The notes: generated by a model from the sequence alone, not told the origin. A stretch of DNA of 64,000 bases from Magnetospirillum sp. XM-1 (GCF_001511835.1 NZ_LN997848.1:1488001-1552000), one strand, 5' to 3'; numbered from the stretch's first letter, positions 1 through 9,255 are shown. Translations and numbers: made by a program.

Positions 1-1212
1 GGTGACGGTGTTGATCTCGCGCCAGGGGGAGGGCACCAGCGGCGCGCCCACCTCGGGCAGTTCCAGCGGCGGGGCCTGCAGCATGCCGATGCGGGCCATG
101 AAGGCGCGCTGGGCCTCGGTGCCGGCGTCCAGCGCCATGCGGGCCGAGCCGATGTTGGACGAGTGGATGAGGATTTCCGGAATGCTCAGCCAACGGTTCA
201 GCGCGTGGTCGTCATGGATGGTGTGCCCGGCGAACACCAGCGGCTTGGTGGCGTCGAAGCTGGAATTGAGGTTGGCCTTGCCGTGGTCCAGCACCATGGC
301 GGTGTTGAACAGCTTGAAGGTGGAGCCCATCTCGTAGGCGCCCTTGGTGGCGCGGTTGAACATGGACGAATCGGTGGGGGCGGGCGGGTCGTTGGGGTCG
401 AAGTCCGGCAGACTGACCATGGCGACCAGTTCGCCGGTGCGCACGTCCATCACCATGCCGGTGCCGCCGACGGCCGAGAACTCCTCCACCGCGCGGGCCA
501 GTTCGTTGCGCACGATGGTCTGGACGCGGATGTCGATGGACAGGGCCAGCGGCTCGCGGCTTTCCTTCAGCGCGTTCTCGAAGCGCTTCTCGATGCCGGC
601 CACGCCCTTGTTGTCCACGTCGGTGACGCCCACCGCGTGGGAGACCAAAGAGCCGTGGGGATAGATGCGGCGCTCGCCCTTTTCGAACAACAGGCCGGGA
701 ATGCCCAGGTTGTTGACGTCGTATTGCTGGCGCGGCGTCAGGTTGCGCTTGAGGTAGACGAACTGGCGGCCCGACGACAGGCGCTCGATGGTCTCTTCCA
801 GGTCCAGTTCGGGCAGCACGCCCACCAGCCGGATGGCGGCGTTCTCGACGTCGACCTTGGCGATGCGAAGGTCCTCGGGCCGGGCGAACAGCGACACGGT
901 GGGAAGCGACGAGGCCAGCAGCACCCCGGTGCGGTCCGAGATGTCGGCGCGCTCCATCTGCAATTCGTCGGTCCGGGCCTGGGGCTGGGCGTGGGCCTTG
1001 GGCGGGTTGCGGTCGATGACCGCCACGTCGACCATGCGCGCGCCCACGGCTGCAAAGGCCAGCAGGAACACCAGGGCGGTGACCACCAGACGAGAACGGC
1101 CGGTCTCGATGGCCTGCATGCGCACGCCGTCCAGGCGCAGCGCCGCTCCGGCCTGGAGGTCGTCGCCGGCGTGGAAGCCGGGGGTATGGCGCTTGGGCGC
1201 GAAGATGCTCAT
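1..1212 (-). CDS. ftsI: FtsI, septal peptidoglycan transpeptidase (PBP3), 3' part outside window
   Basis: Class B penicillin-binding protein that cross-links septal peptidoglycan in the periplasm, anchored in the inner membrane. About 404 residues are present. A short basic cytoplasmic N-terminus is followed by one membrane segment (about residues 38-56) and a dimerisation/pedestal domain. The transpeptidase domain shows the SxxK motif with nucleophile Ser297 (S-T-F-K) and the SxN motif (Ser351-Ser-Asn353). The KTG motif must lie beyond position 1. The ATG at 1212 overlaps the ftsL stop (ATGA), so the two are translationally coupled. Order mraZ-rsmH-ftsL-ftsI is the classic dcw cluster. Identity is secure; only the C-terminus is missing, because of the window edge. 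Confidence 0.96.
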   Translation of the reverse strand, partial: MSIFAPKRHTPGFHAGDDLQAGAALRLDGVRMQAIETGRSRLVVTALVFLLAFAAVGARMVDVAVIDRNPPKAHAQPQARTDELQMERADISDRTGVLLASSLPTVSLFARPEDLRIAKVDVENAAIRLVGVLPELDLEETIERLSSGRQFVYLKRNLTPRQQYDVNNLGIPGLLFEKGERRIYPHGSLVSHAVGVTDVDNKGVAGIEKRFENALKESREPLALSIDIRVQTIVRNELARAVEEFSAVGGTGMVMDVRTGELVAMVSLPDFDPNDPPAPTDSSMFNRATKGAYEMGSTFKLFNTAMVLDHGKANLNSSFDATKPLVFAGHTIHDDHALNRWLSIPEILIHSSNIGSARMALDAGTEAQRAFMARIGMLQAPPLELPEVGAPLVPSPWREINTVT

Positions 1213-1832
1213 CGCGCGCCCCCTTCGCCCTGGGCCAGGGCGGGCGACGGAATGACGATGCTCCGGCTTCCCTTGGCGGGGGCCGGAGCCGGGGCCGTCA
1301 CGGGCGGGGCCAGGGGTTTGACAATGGGCGCCTGGGCCAGGGTGCCGGTGCCGGGCTTGTTGGGCTGGGGCTTGCCGGGCTGCGGCTTGGCCGTTTCCGC
1401 CGGCCGCGGCCTGGCCGGGCTCTCGGCCAGCTTGACCGAGGTGGCGGGGGGCTGGGCCTTGGGGTCGGAGGGCTTGGCCTGGGCGGCGGCCGGCGGCAGC
1501 GACATCTTGGCCGGCGACACGGCGGCGTAGACCACGCCGGTGGCGGGGATGCCGTCCTTGGGCAGGGTGTCCAGCGTCGCCACCTGGGTCGGCGTCACCG
1601 GCTTCATGCCCAGATGCTTTTCCGACAGGGTGCGCAGGCGCACCGGGTCGTTGAGATAGCTCCACTCGGCCCGGAGGATGTGGATGGTCTCCTGGTTGCG
1701 GTGAATCTCGGCGTTCAGGCCGGCGAGACGATGCTCCAGGTCCTTGACCTCGTACTTCACCACGAACAGCACCACGCCGACGCTGACCGCCAGCAGGGTC
1801 CACAGGATGGTTCCGGTCAGTCCGCGCCTCAT
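1209..1832 (-). CDS. ftsL: FtsL-like bitopic cell-division protein
   Basis: 207 residues. One membrane helix near residues 9-26 is followed by a short periplasmic coiled-coil (about 30-75) containing the NDP-R-L segment typical of FtsL. FtsL joins FtsB and FtsQ and activates FtsW/FtsI septal synthesis. The C-terminal 110 residues are an Ala/Pro/Lys-rich low-complexity tail, much longer than the roughly 120-residue E. coli protein; such tails occur in alphaproteobacterial FtsL. Identification rests on position between rsmH and ftsI plus topology, since FtsL sequence is poorly conserved. Both ends overlap neighbours by 4 bp. Confidence 0.88.
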   Translation of the reverse strand: MRRGLTGTILWTLLAVSVGVVLFVVKYEVKDLEHRLAGLNAEIHRNQETIHILRAEWSYLNDPVRLRTLSEKHLGMKPVTPTQVATLDTLPKDGIPATGVVYAAVSPAKMSLPPAAAQAKPSDPKAQPPATSVKLAESPARPRPAETAKPQPGKPQPNKPGTGTLAQAPIVKPLAPPVTAPAPAPAKGSRSIVIPSPALAQGEGGAR

Positions 1833-2788
1833 GATGCGGTCCCCCGGGCGGGAGCGTCGGTGCGGATGGCGGCGCGCAGCTTGGCCGAGCGGGCGCGGGG
1901 ATTGGCCCGCGATTCCTCGGGGCCGGGGGCGACGGCCTTGCGGGTCTGCAGGGTGAAGGTGGGGACGGGGCCGGCGCCCTGCGCCTGGGGGACGTGGCGC
2001 GAGGGCCGCGCCGCCTCGCCCGAGCGGGCTTTCAGGAAGCCCTTCACCACCCGGTCTTCCAGGGAATGGAAGGTCACCACCGCCAGGCGCCCGCCGGGGA
2101 CCAGCAGGCGCTCGGCCGCTTCCAGCCCACGCTCCAGCTCGCCCAGTTCGTCGTTGACCGCGATGCGCAGCGCCTGGAAGGTCCGCGTGGCAGGATCGAT
2201 GCCGTCGCCCGAGCGCGGCACCACCCGGCGCACCACCTCGGCCAGTTCGCCGGTGCGCTCGAAGCGCTTGGCGCGGCGCGCCTCGACGATGGCCTTGGCC
2301 ACGCGGCGCGACAGGCGTTCCTCGCCATAGCGGTAGATGATGTCGGCCAGCTCGCCCTCGGGCGTGTCGTTGACCATGTCGGCGGCGCTGGGACCCTTGG
2401 TCTCCATGCGCATGTCCAGCGGGCCGTCCTTGGCGAAGGAGAAGCCGCGCTCCGCCTGGTCGATCTGCATGGAGGACACGCCGATGTCCAGCGCGATGCC
2501 GTCAACCTGGTTGACACCCTGCTGACGCAGCAAGGATTCCATGTCGCCGAATCGGCCCTCGATCATGGCGAAATGGCCGTCCTGGCTTTGCTCCAGGGAA
2601 CGGCCGCGCGCCACGGCGGTGGGGTCGCGGTCGATGGCCCACACCCGGCAGGCGCTGGCCGACAGGATGGCCTTGGTATAGCCGCCGGCCCCGAAGGTGC
2701 CGTCCACATAGGCGCCGCCGGCCTTAGGCGAAAGCGCCGCGATCACCTCGGCCAGCAGCACGGGGATGTGGGGGCTGGTGTCGCTCAT
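1829..2788 (-). CDS. rsmH: RsmH (MraW), 16S rRNA m4C1402 methyltransferase
   Basis: 319 residues, normal for the family. It N4-methylates C1402 of 16S rRNA using S-adenosylmethionine. The N-terminus begins HIPVLLAEV, the SAM-binding loop is V-D-G-T-F-G-A-G-G (residues 28-36), and an [10 protein letters not shown] segment follows, all diagnostic of MraW. The reading frame stays open upstream, but the ATG at 2788 is chosen because it overlaps the mraZ stop as ATGA and begins the conserved N-terminus. The stop in turn overlaps the ftsL start. Confidence 0.97.
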   Translation of the reverse strand: MSDTSPHIPVLLAEVIAALSPKAGGAYVDGTFGAGGYTKAILSASACRVWAIDRDPTAVARGRSLEQSQDGHFAMIEGRFGDMESLLRQQGVNQVDGIALDIGVSSMQIDQAERGFSFAKDGPLDMRMETKGPSAADMVNDTPEGELADIIYRYGEERLSRRVAKAIVEARRAKRFERTGELAEVVRRVVPRSGDGIDPATRTFQALRIAVNDELGELERGLEAAERLLVPGGRLAVVTFHSLEDRVVKGFLKARSGEAARPSRHVPQAQGAGPVPTFTLQTRKAVAPGPEESRANPRARSAKLRAAIRTDAPARGTAS

Positions 2789-3246
2789 GGCGTCACCTTG
2801 GGACGAAGGGGCAGGGTGGGGCGCGATTGCAGGGCGCGGGCGCGGATCTCGGCTTCGACGGTCTTGTAGGCCTCGGGCGACCAGATCTGGAAGGTCTGGC
2901 CCTTGCCGACGAAGGAGACGGACTCGGTGATGCCGGCATGGGCCATGATGTCCTCGGGCAGGACGATGCGGCCCTCGGGGTCCCAGGGCAGCTGGCGGGC
3001 GTCGGCGAAGATCAGGGCGGACAGGTCTTCCTGCTCGGCCGAGAAGGCGTCGAAGCTCTGGGCGCCGTCGGACAGGCGCTCCATGAAGTCCATGCCGCAG
3101 CCTTCGATGCAGGCGTTGGTGAACGAGCGGTAGCAGACGATTCCGGCGAAGCTTTGGGCGGCCAGGGCAGCACGGAAGGTCGCGGGCACGGAGACCCGTC
3201 CCTTCTTGTCGACCTTGTTGACGAATGTGGAGAGGAAGAGTGCCAC
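2785..3246 (-). CDS. mraZ: MraZ, transcriptional regulator of the dcw cluster
   Basis: 153 residues with two SpoVT/AbrB-like MraZ repeats, beginning [19 protein letters not shown]; a second copy near residues 85-100 reads [10 protein letters not shown]. MraZ is a ring-forming DNA-binding protein that represses its own operon in E. coli by binding TGGG-type direct repeats at the promoter. The start is GTG at 3246 (Val-Ala-Leu-Phe). First gene of the cluster, with a leader of roughly 85 nt and TGGGA boxes upstream. Confidence 0.96.
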   Translation of the reverse strand: MALFLSTFVNKVDKKGRVSVPATFRAALAAQSFAGIVCYRSFTNACIEGCGMDFMERLSDGAQSFDAFSAEQEDLSALIFADARQLPWDPEGRIVLPEDIMAHAGITESVSFVGKGQTFQIWSPEAYKTVEAEIRARALQSRPTLPLRPKVTP

Positions 3247-3322
3247 CCTCGTCCGCCTTCCGCTTGTGTGCCCGAAAACCCCTTGCCCATCTCCCGGGAC
3301 ACAATACGCCTGTGCGCCCCGA

Positions 3323-3372
3323 TGGGATGGTGATTAATGGGATATCATGGGAAATCATGGGAGTCAATGGAA
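3323..3372. promoter_or_regulatory. MraZ-box array (10-bp-phased TGGGA)
   Basis: TGGGA occurs on the + strand at 3338, 3348 and 3358, exactly 10 bp apart, followed by a degenerate TGGAA at 3368. A further copy lies at 3323, 15 bp before the first. MraZ proteins bind TGGG-type direct repeats spaced one helical turn apart upstream of mraZ. Here the repeats read on the strand opposite to mraZ and sit on the promoter. Confidence 0.7.
3339..3367 (-). promoter_or_regulatory. Putative mraZ promoter
   Basis: On the minus strand, TTGACT (3362-3367) is separated by exactly 17 bp from TATCCC (3339-3344). The -35 is good and the -10 weak, as expected of a regulated sigma-70-type promoter. The array of TGGGA boxes covers the spacer and the -10, a natural autorepression geometry. 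Confidence 0.5.
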
Positions 3373-3589
3373 TCGGATAGTAATCGCATGGGCTGGGGCA
3401 GTTGAGAGACAATGTTTGACGGTATTTACTAAAGTACTCGAGGATCGCCTCGCAGCGCATTGATATTTACCGTTTTTTCATAAACGACCAAAATCCCTAT
3501 GTGAAATCCCTCACAGGGGTGTAACGTGAACATCGCCCCGATGGCGGTGGATCGGGGCTGATGGGCGGTTTGGGAAATTATGGGAAAAA

Positions 3590-3992
<403 letters not shown>

Positions 3993-4057
3993 GGCCCCAC
4001 TCTAAGGCCTGGAATGCACAGGTCAAGTGCCGCGAAGTGTGAATGACGTTCAAAAGA

Positions 4058-4084
4058 AAAGGCCTCCGTAATGCGGAGGCCTTT
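4058..4084 (-). terminator. Rho-independent terminator after cheZ
   Basis: Stem GGCCTCCG/CGGAGGCC (4061-4068 with 4074-4081), loop of 5, extended by A:T pairs. On the minus strand it is followed by a T-rich run. It lies about 40 bp past the cheZ stop. Confidence 0.85.
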
Positions 4085-4124
4085 ATTGTCTCTATACTTG
4101 TGCCTGGTCGGGTTAAAACCGTAT

Positions 4125-4856
4125 TTACCCGAACAGCTTGTCGATTTCGTCCTGGGAGATTCCCTGGTTTTCCAGGGCCGGGCCGTTGAGCAGCTTGGAA
4201 TCGTCGTCCTTGTGCTCCTCAAAGATCTTGGGCGACACGTCGGAGATGTTCTCCGGGCCCCAGATCTCGATCATGGCGTTGATGCGGGCCTCGACGTATT
4301 TGAGGGTCTTGACCACCTTGGTGATGCGCTGGCCGGTGATGTCCTGGAAGTTACAGGCCTCGAAGATGGTGCTGACCGTGTCGTTGATGTCCTCGACCAG
4401 GCGGCCGACATAGGAATCGGCGGCGTGCGCCCGGATTTCCTTGCCGATGCTCTCGATCTTCTCGGCGGCCTCCAGGATGTTCTCGGTGGCGCTTTCGGTG
4501 GACGACACGATGGCGTCCAGCTCGAAGGTGACGGCCATCAGGCGGTCGTCGTCGGCATCCTTGGGGCGCAGCGCGGCGATTTCGGCCTTGGTGTGCTCGA
4601 TGCAGACGGCCAGCGCGCGCAGCTCGGTCTTCAGCATGGAGACTTCGGCGGCCTTCTGCGGCAGCACGTCGTCGACCACCGCGGCGGCCACCGGCGGCGG
4701 GGCGTCGCCGCGGACCAGGGATTCCAGCCCCTTGATGTCGGCGCGAAGGTCGTTGATGGCCTTGAGGACCTCGGAGGTGGAGGCGCTGGGGCCGGCCTCG
4801 CCGCGAGCCTGGAGCCGCTTGATCTCGGCCGTGAACAATTTGCGCTCGGTCGTCAT
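4125..4856 (-). CDS. cheZ: CheZ-type CheY-P phosphatase
   Basis: 243 residues, mostly helical. The signature F-Q-D-I-T-G-Q at residues 170-176 contains Asp172 and Gln176, equivalent to the catalytic Asp143/Gln147 of E. coli CheZ, which dephosphorylates CheY-P at the flagellar motor. The C-terminal acidic helix I-S-Q-D-E-I-D-K-L-F-G resembles the CheY-binding peptide of CheZ and FliM. The first 100 residues are a variable Ala-rich coiled-coil. Its start overlaps the upstream hemerythrin stop by 4 bp, and a strong terminator follows. Confidence 0.88.
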   Translation of the reverse strand: MTTERKLFTAEIKRLQARGEAGPSASTSEVLKAINDLRADIKGLESLVRGDAPPPVAAAVVDDVLPQKAAEVSMLKTELRALAVCIEHTKAEIAALRPKDADDDRLMAVTFELDAIVSSTESATENILEAAEKIESIGKEIRAHAADSYVGRLVEDINDTVSTIFEACNFQDITGQRITKVVKTLKYVEARINAMIEIWGPENISDVSPKIFEEHKDDDSKLLNGPALENQGISQDEIDKLFG

Positions 4857-5308
4857 GACTGCTTGGCATCCCCTAATGTCACCGATGGCGGCCTTGCTCC
4901 GCCATCAACCACCCGCTTCACCCACGGCATATACGATTTATCCGTAACCAGGATGTGCTCGGTCAACCACTTCTTGAGGAATTCTACAACCTGTTCGTTC
5001 AATGCCCCGCGTTCTCCCGCCCGGTATCGGCCGCAGATGTCGCGGACATGGGCCTCCAGCCGCCGATGCTCGGCCTTGTGGTCCTCGAAGTCGGGAAAGC
5101 CGGAGGCGGCCATCATAGCCTCTTCGCGGCGAAAATGATGCTCTGCATATTCGGAAAGCGCGGAGAGCACGCTGCCGACCACGTCGCGGCTCTGGCCGGT
5201 GTCGGTGGCGTCGTACAGCTGGACCAGCAGGTCGATCAGGATGCGATGGTCGGAATCCAGCAGTGGATTGCCCACGCTGAAAGCTTCGCTCCACGCGATC
5301 GATGTCAT
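4853..5308 (-). CDS. Bacteriohemerythrin
   Basis: 151-residue single-domain hemerythrin, a four-helix protein binding O2 at a diiron centre. Ligands are visible in the expected order: His21; His58 with Glu62 (HxxxE); His77 and His81 (HxxxH); His118 and Asp123 (HxxxxD). Magnetic and other microaerophilic spirilla carry many hemerythrins linked to oxygen sensing or delivery. Here it is translationally coupled (ATGA) to cheZ, which suggests a role in aerotactic signalling rather than bulk storage; that part is inference. Confidence 0.93.
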   Translation of the reverse strand: MTSIAWSEAFSVGNPLLDSDHRILIDLLVQLYDATDTGQSRDVVGSVLSALSEYAEHHFRREEAMMAASGFPDFEDHKAEHRRLEAHVRDICGRYRAGERGALNEQVVEFLKKWLTEHILVTDKSYMPWVKRVVDGGARPPSVTLGDAKQS

Positions 5309-5445
5309 CGGGTCCCCCGCCCCTGCGTTCCCGTCGCAGCCACTATACCCTACATCCCAGGCGGTACAAGCCTGGAAGGATGGCCAGACCGCCCCTCGCC
5401 GGGCGGCTGTGCTTGATGTAGACTTGGGGCCTGCGGAGGCTTTCA

Positions 5446-6438
5446 GTGACCCGACTGCGCATCGCCACCTTCAATCTGGAAAACCTGGACGAGCGTCCGG
5501 GCGGCGGCATGGATTTCGAGGACCGGCTGGCGGTGCTGCGGCCGCAATTCCTGCGTCTGCGGGCCGACGTCCTGTGCCTGCAGGAGGTCAACACCCACCC
5601 GGCCACCAAGAGCGGGCCGCGCCTGTTCACCGCGCTCGACCGGCTGCTGGCCGGTACCGGGTACGAACACTGGAACCGGGCGCACAGTCTCAACCGTGGC
5701 GGCGTCCATCCCTCGGACAAGCACAATCTGGTCATCGTCTCGCGCCTGCCCATCCGCTCGCACCGCCAGATCTGGCACGATCTGGTGCCGCCCTGCGCCT
5801 ATCGCCCGGTGCGCGCCGAGCCGGCCCCGGCCGAGGCCCAGGCGGTGGAATGGGACCGCCCCATCCTGCACGCCGTGCTCGACCTGCCCGACGGACGTCC
5901 GCTGCACGTGATCAACGTCCATCTGCGCGCACCCCGCGCCGTCTGGCTGCAGGGCCAGAAGGAGCGGTTCGGCCGCTGGCTGTCGGTGGGCGGCTGGGCC
6001 GAGGGGTTCTTCCTGGCCGAGATCAAGCAGGCGGGCCAGGCGCTGGAGGCCCGTCTGGCCGTGGAGGAGATCTTCGATTCCGATCCCGAGTCCCTGGTGG
6101 TGGTGTGCGGCGACTTCAATTCCGCCGAACGCGAAGGCCCGCTTCGCATCATCAAGGGCGACGAGGAGGATACCGGCAACGGCCATCTGGCCATGCGCAT
6201 GCTGGTGCCGCTGGAGCGCAGCTTGCCGGAAAACCTGCGCTATTCGGTGATTCACCACGGCCGCCCGGTGATGCTGGACCACATCCTGGTGTCGCGGCCC
6301 CTGCTGGGCTGGTACCTGGGCGCCGAGATCCACAACGAAACCCTGGGCGACGAGCTCGTTTCGCCGGCGACGGTCCACGGCACGCCCGACAGCTACCACG
6401 CCCCCCTGGTGGCCGAGTTTTCCCCGCCCCAGCCCTGA
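5446..6438 (+). CDS. Endonuclease/exonuclease/phosphatase (EEP) family protein
   Basis: 330 residues, no signal peptide. Metal-dependent phosphodiesterase fold with the expected motifs: Asn10 in T-F-N-L-E-N, Glu47 in C-L-Q-E-V-N-T-H, G-D-F-N-S near 225, and C-terminal M-L-D-H-I-L-V-S with the catalytic His. The substrate cannot be told; the family includes DNases, sphingomyelinases and phosphoinositide phosphatases. The start is GTG at 5446 with GGAGG about 8 bp upstream. It is divergent from the hemerythrin gene. Confidence 0.85.
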   Translation: MTRLRIATFNLENLDERPGGGMDFEDRLAVLRPQFLRLRADVLCLQEVNTHPATKSGPRLFTALDRLLAGTGYEHWNRAHSLNRGGVHPSDKHNLVIVSRLPIRSHRQIWHDLVPPCAYRPVRAEPAPAEAQAVEWDRPILHAVLDLPDGRPLHVINVHLRAPRAVWLQGQKERFGRWLSVGGWAEGFFLAEIKQAGQALEARLAVEEIFDSDPESLVVVCGDFNSAEREGPLRIIKGDEEDTGNGHLAMRMLVPLERSLPENLRYSVIHHGRPVMLDHILVSRPLLGWYLGAEIHNETLGDELVSPATVHGTPDSYHAPLVAEFSPPQP

Positions 6439-6522
6439 GGGCTTCTCAATAATCATTTCAATTCCGACGATGCGCCCGCTGTCTCGCGCCGTTATAGTGG
6501 TGCCGGAGCGAGGGGAGGCGCC

Positions 6523-7707
6523 ATGATCGCGTGGCTTTGCGGATTGGTGGGCGAGGGGCCGTTTCCCTCGCGGCGGGTGGTCGCCTATCAGGCGATGCTG
6601 GTGCTTTGCATCGTGCTGTCCACCGCCATCGCCATCATCGACACCGTGCCCGACGCCTGGGTCGGGTTCGAGGGCGCCGTGACGGCGGCCAGCGGCCTGT
6701 TCCTGGCCGTGCTGTCGGCCGATTACGCCATCCGGCTGCTGTCGGCCCATTCCCAGCGGGCCGAGGGGGAATCCGGGCTGGCCGCCATGGTGCGCTACGC
6801 CCTGTCGCCCTACGGCATCTTCGATTTCCTGGCGGTGGTGCCGTTCCTGGTGGGCGAGGCCACCACCGTGCTGCCCCATGACGGCGAAACGGTGTTCGGC
6901 ATCGTCCGCTTCCTGAAGCTGGCGCGCTATTCCCCCGCCCTGGAAACCCTGGGCGTGGTGGTGCTGCACGAGATGCGGCCGCTGCTGGCGTCGCTGTTCA
7001 TCATGCTGATCCTGGCTATTTCGGCCTCGACCATGCTGTACTTCGCCGAGCGCGCCGCCAACCCGGCCATGGGCAGCGTGCCGGCGGCCATGTGGTGGGC
7101 CATCGTCACCCTGACCACGGTGGGATTCGGCGACGTGGTGCCCATCACGGCGCTGGGCAAGCTGCTGGGCAGCGTGGTGGCGGTGCTGGGCCTGTGCATG
7201 TTCGCGCTGCCGGCCTCGATCCTGGCGTCGGGCTTCGCCGAGGAGATGAAGCGCCAGAATTTCGTCTCCACCTGGCATCTGGTGGCCAAGGTCCCCTTCT
7301 TCCAGCGCCTGCAGGCCAGCCAGATCGCCGAGATCGCCGGCCTCTTGAAACTGGCCCGCGCCATCAAGGGCGAGGTGCTGATGCGCGAGGGCGACACCGG
7401 CGAGTGCATGTACTTCATCGTCAACGGCCAGGTGGAGGTCAAGGGCAAGGCCGGGACCTTCATCTTGAAGAACGGCGACTTCTTCGGCGAGATCGCCCTG
7501 ATCGAGCGCTGCCCGCGCACCGCCACGGTCAAGGCGGTCAGCCGCTGCCAGCTCCTCATTCTCGACGCCCGGGACTTCCACAAGTTCGTGGCCCACGACC
7601 ACGCCCTGCTGGAAGTGATCTGGGAGACCGCCCGCGCCCGCATGGCCCAGGCCAAGCAGGTCGAGAAGAAAGACGACCAGAAGAGCGAAGAGAAGGAAGA
7701 CGCGTGA
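6523..7707 (+). CDS. Cyclic-nucleotide-gated potassium channel (MlotiK/MmaK-like)
   Basis: 394 residues. Six membrane segments (about 22-215) end in a pore with selectivity filter T-V-G-F-G-D (199-204), indicating K+ selectivity. Residues about 250-375 form a cyclic-nucleotide-binding domain with F-F-G-E-I-A-L followed by P-R-T-A-T, the phosphate-binding cassette containing the conserved Arg. The tail is Lys/Glu-rich. The voltage-sensor segment has few basic residues (F-L-K-L-A-R-Y), as in weakly voltage-dependent prokaryotic CNG channels such as MlotiK1. Start ATG with GGGGAGG a few bases upstream. Confidence 0.93.
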   Translation: MIAWLCGLVGEGPFPSRRVVAYQAMLVLCIVLSTAIAIIDTVPDAWVGFEGAVTAASGLFLAVLSADYAIRLLSAHSQRAEGESGLAAMVRYALSPYGIFDFLAVVPFLVGEATTVLPHDGETVFGIVRFLKLARYSPALETLGVVVLHEMRPLLASLFIMLILAISASTMLYFAERAANPAMGSVPAAMWWAIVTLTTVGFGDVVPITALGKLLGSVVAVLGLCMFALPASILASGFAEEMKRQNFVSTWHLVAKVPFFQRLQASQIAEIAGLLKLARAIKGEVLMREGDTGECMYFIVNGQVEVKGKAGTFILKNGDFFGEIALIERCPRTATVKAVSRCQLLILDARDFHKFVAHDHALLEVIWETARARMAQAKQVEKKDDQKSEEKEDA

Positions 7708-7738
7708 GCGGGTTTCCGGCGATTGAGAGGCTCATGCC

Positions 7739-8083
7739 ATGAGCGAGCCCAGGCTGAAGGCCAAGCTGTGGGTCCATGCCGCCATCCGCCGCTGCGCCAT
7801 CCTGGCTATTCCGGCCTTCGTGGTGGCCAAGGGCGACGAGGATGCAGGCGCGGTGCTGATCAAGCTCAACCGCGGTCCCGCCGGTTGCGAGGTCTTCACC
7901 CAGGTGCGCGACGGAGCGGGCGAGGCGGCCTGGATGCGCGCCACCGGCCCCGATCCGGTGCCCGAGGACAAGGCCGATTCCTATATCCGCAAAAGCCGCG
8001 ACATCGATTCCGACCTGTGGGTGGTGGAGGTCGAGGACCGCGACGGCCGGGTCCCCTTCCTCGAGCGCATCTTGGCGGGCTGA
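7739..8083 (+). CDS. DUF1491 family protein
   Basis: 114 residues, soluble. The N-terminus (L-K-A-K-L-W-V-H-A-A-I-R-R-C) and the central V-L-I-K-L-N-R-G segment match the alphaproteobacterial DUF1491 family of unknown function. The C-terminus has D-S-D-L-W-V-V-E-V-E-D-R. It starts 31 bp after the channel gene on the same strand, and ridA follows 54 bp later, so co-transcription is possible. No catalytic motif is evident. Confidence 0.8.
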   Translation: MSEPRLKAKLWVHAAIRRCAILAIPAFVVAKGDEDAGAVLIKLNRGPAGCEVFTQVRDGAGEAAWMRATGPDPVPEDKADSYIRKSRDIDSDLWVVEVEDRDGRVPFLERILAG

Positions 8084-8137
8084 CCGGAAATACGCTATGA
8101 AGCGTTCTTCCGTAATTTCCATCCAAGGACCCGCTCC

Positions 8138-8512
8138 ATGACCCGTCAGCTGATCTCTTCCGGTTCCTCGTTCGAGGAAGTGGCCGGCTATTCCCGCGCC
8201 GTGCGCCAGGACCCCTGGGTGTTCGTTTCCGGCACCTCGGGCTTCAAGGACGGCCAGATCGCCGACGGCGTGGTCGCCCAGGCCGAGCAGTGCATGGCCA
8301 CCATCGCCGCCGCCCTGGAACAGGCCGGTTATTCTCTGGCCGACGTGGTCCGGGTCAAGGCCTACATCACCGAAGCCGCCTTCTTCGAGCAGATCGCCCC
8401 GGTGCTGGGCAAGGCCTTCAAGGGCATCCGCCCGGCCAACACCACCATCGTCTGCGGCCTGGTCGATCCCCGCATGAAGGTGGAGATCGAGGTTACCGCG
8501 CTGAAGGCGTAA
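8138..8512 (+). CDS. RidA/YjgF family enamine/imine deaminase
   Basis: 124 residues, the standard length. RidA trimers hydrolyse reactive enamine/imine intermediates released by PLP enzymes such as threonine dehydratase. The C-terminal I-R-P-A-N-T-T-I segment carries the conserved Arg, followed by V-E-I-E-V-T-A. V-F-V-S-G-T-S-G is the usual N-terminal strand-turn. A hairpin-rich repeat begins 3 bp after its stop. Confidence 0.9.
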   Translation: MTRQLISSGSSFEEVAGYSRAVRQDPWVFVSGTSGFKDGQIADGVVAQAEQCMATIAAALEQAGYSLADVVRVKAYITEAAFFEQIAPVLGKAFKGIRPANTTIVCGLVDPRMKVEIEVTALKA

Positions 8513-8515
8513 CAA

Positions 8516-8562
8516 GCGGCCGGGACGGCCGCGCTCCGGGTATGGAGCGCAGGCATCCTGCC
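8516..8562. repeat. REP-like triple-hairpin element
   Basis: Three consecutive inverted repeats: GCGGCCG/CGGCCGC (8516-8532), GCGCTCC/GGAGCGC (8531-8550) and GCAGG/CCTGC (8549-8561). They share edges, so the structures are mutually exclusive or stack as a cloverleaf. It occupies the whole ridA-SDR gap and resembles extragenic palindromes of GC-rich proteobacteria. Confidence 0.6.
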
Positions 8563-8586
8563 CGCCAGCCAAAGGGAGAACGCACC

Positions 8587-9255
8587 ATGCCCACCATTCT
8601 GATCACCGGCGCCAATCGCGGCATGGGTCTCGAATTCGCCCGGCAATACGCCGCCGCCGGCTGGCGGGTGCTGGGCACGGTGCGCGATCCCATGGCAGGG
8701 CGCGCCCTGTCGGAAGCCGGCGGTGAGGTCTATGTCTGCGACGTGGCTCTTCCCGATCAGGTCGCCCGCCTCAAGGCCTCGCTGGCCGGGGTGGAACTGG
8801 ACGTCCTGCTGCTCAACGCCGGCATCTACGGCGAGAACCAGGAGTTCGGCGCGGTCGATCCCGCCGCCTTCATGAAGGTGATGGCGGTCAACGCCCTGGC
8901 GCCCTTGAAGCTGGCCGAGGCCTTCGCCGACCGGATGGCGGGGCGCAAGGTGATCGCGGCGGTGTCGTCCAAGATGGGCGCCATGTCCGACAACACCTCG
9001 GGCGGGTCCTACGCCTACCGGGCGTCCAAGGCGGCGCTGAACATGGTGATGAAGGGCCTGGCGGTGGATCTGGCAGGCCGGGGCATCCTTACCGTGGCCC
9101 TGTCGCCCGGCTGGGTGCGCACCGACATGGGCGGCCCCAACGCGCCGCTCGACGCCGCCGAGGCGGTGGCCGGCATGCGCAAGGTGGTGGACGGCTTGAG
9201 GAGTGAGGACAGCGGCTGCCTGATCCATTACGATGGCTCCCGCCTGAACTGGTAG
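8587..9255 (+). CDS. SDR family oxidoreductase
   Basis: 222 residues, classical short-chain dehydrogenase/reductase. The cofactor loop is T-G-A-N-R-G-M-G near residues 7-14, N-A-G near 78, and the catalytic Ser and Tyr-x-x-x-Lys (Y-R-A-S-K) near 135-150. Like C-factor/CsgA-type SDRs it has the A-N-R-G-M-G loop and a short C-terminus ending in the common Y-D-G-S motif. NAD(P) dependence is expected; the substrate is unknown. GGGAGAA precedes the ATG. The HCCA isomerase gene follows 9 bp downstream. Confidence 0.88.
   Translation: MPTILITGANRGMGLEFARQYAAAGWRVLGTVRDPMAGRALSEAGGEVYVCDVALPDQVARLKASLAGVELDVLLLNAGIYGENQEFGAVDPAAFMKVMAVNALAPLKLAEAFADRMAGRKVIAAVSSKMGAMSDNTSGGSYAYRASKAALNMVMKGLAVDLAGRGILTVALSPGWVRTDMGGPNAPLDAAEAVAGMRKVVDGLRSEDSGCLIHYDGSRLNW

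Noticed and set aside
163..1530. Long plus-strand frame over ftsI/ftsL.
   Set aside because: Shadow of GC-rich coding sequence; the minus-strand PBP motifs are unambiguous.
5443..7602. 719-codon minus-strand frame over the EEP and K+ channel genes.
   Set aside because: His/Gly/Gln-rich shadow; the plus-strand proteins have clear family motifs and starts.
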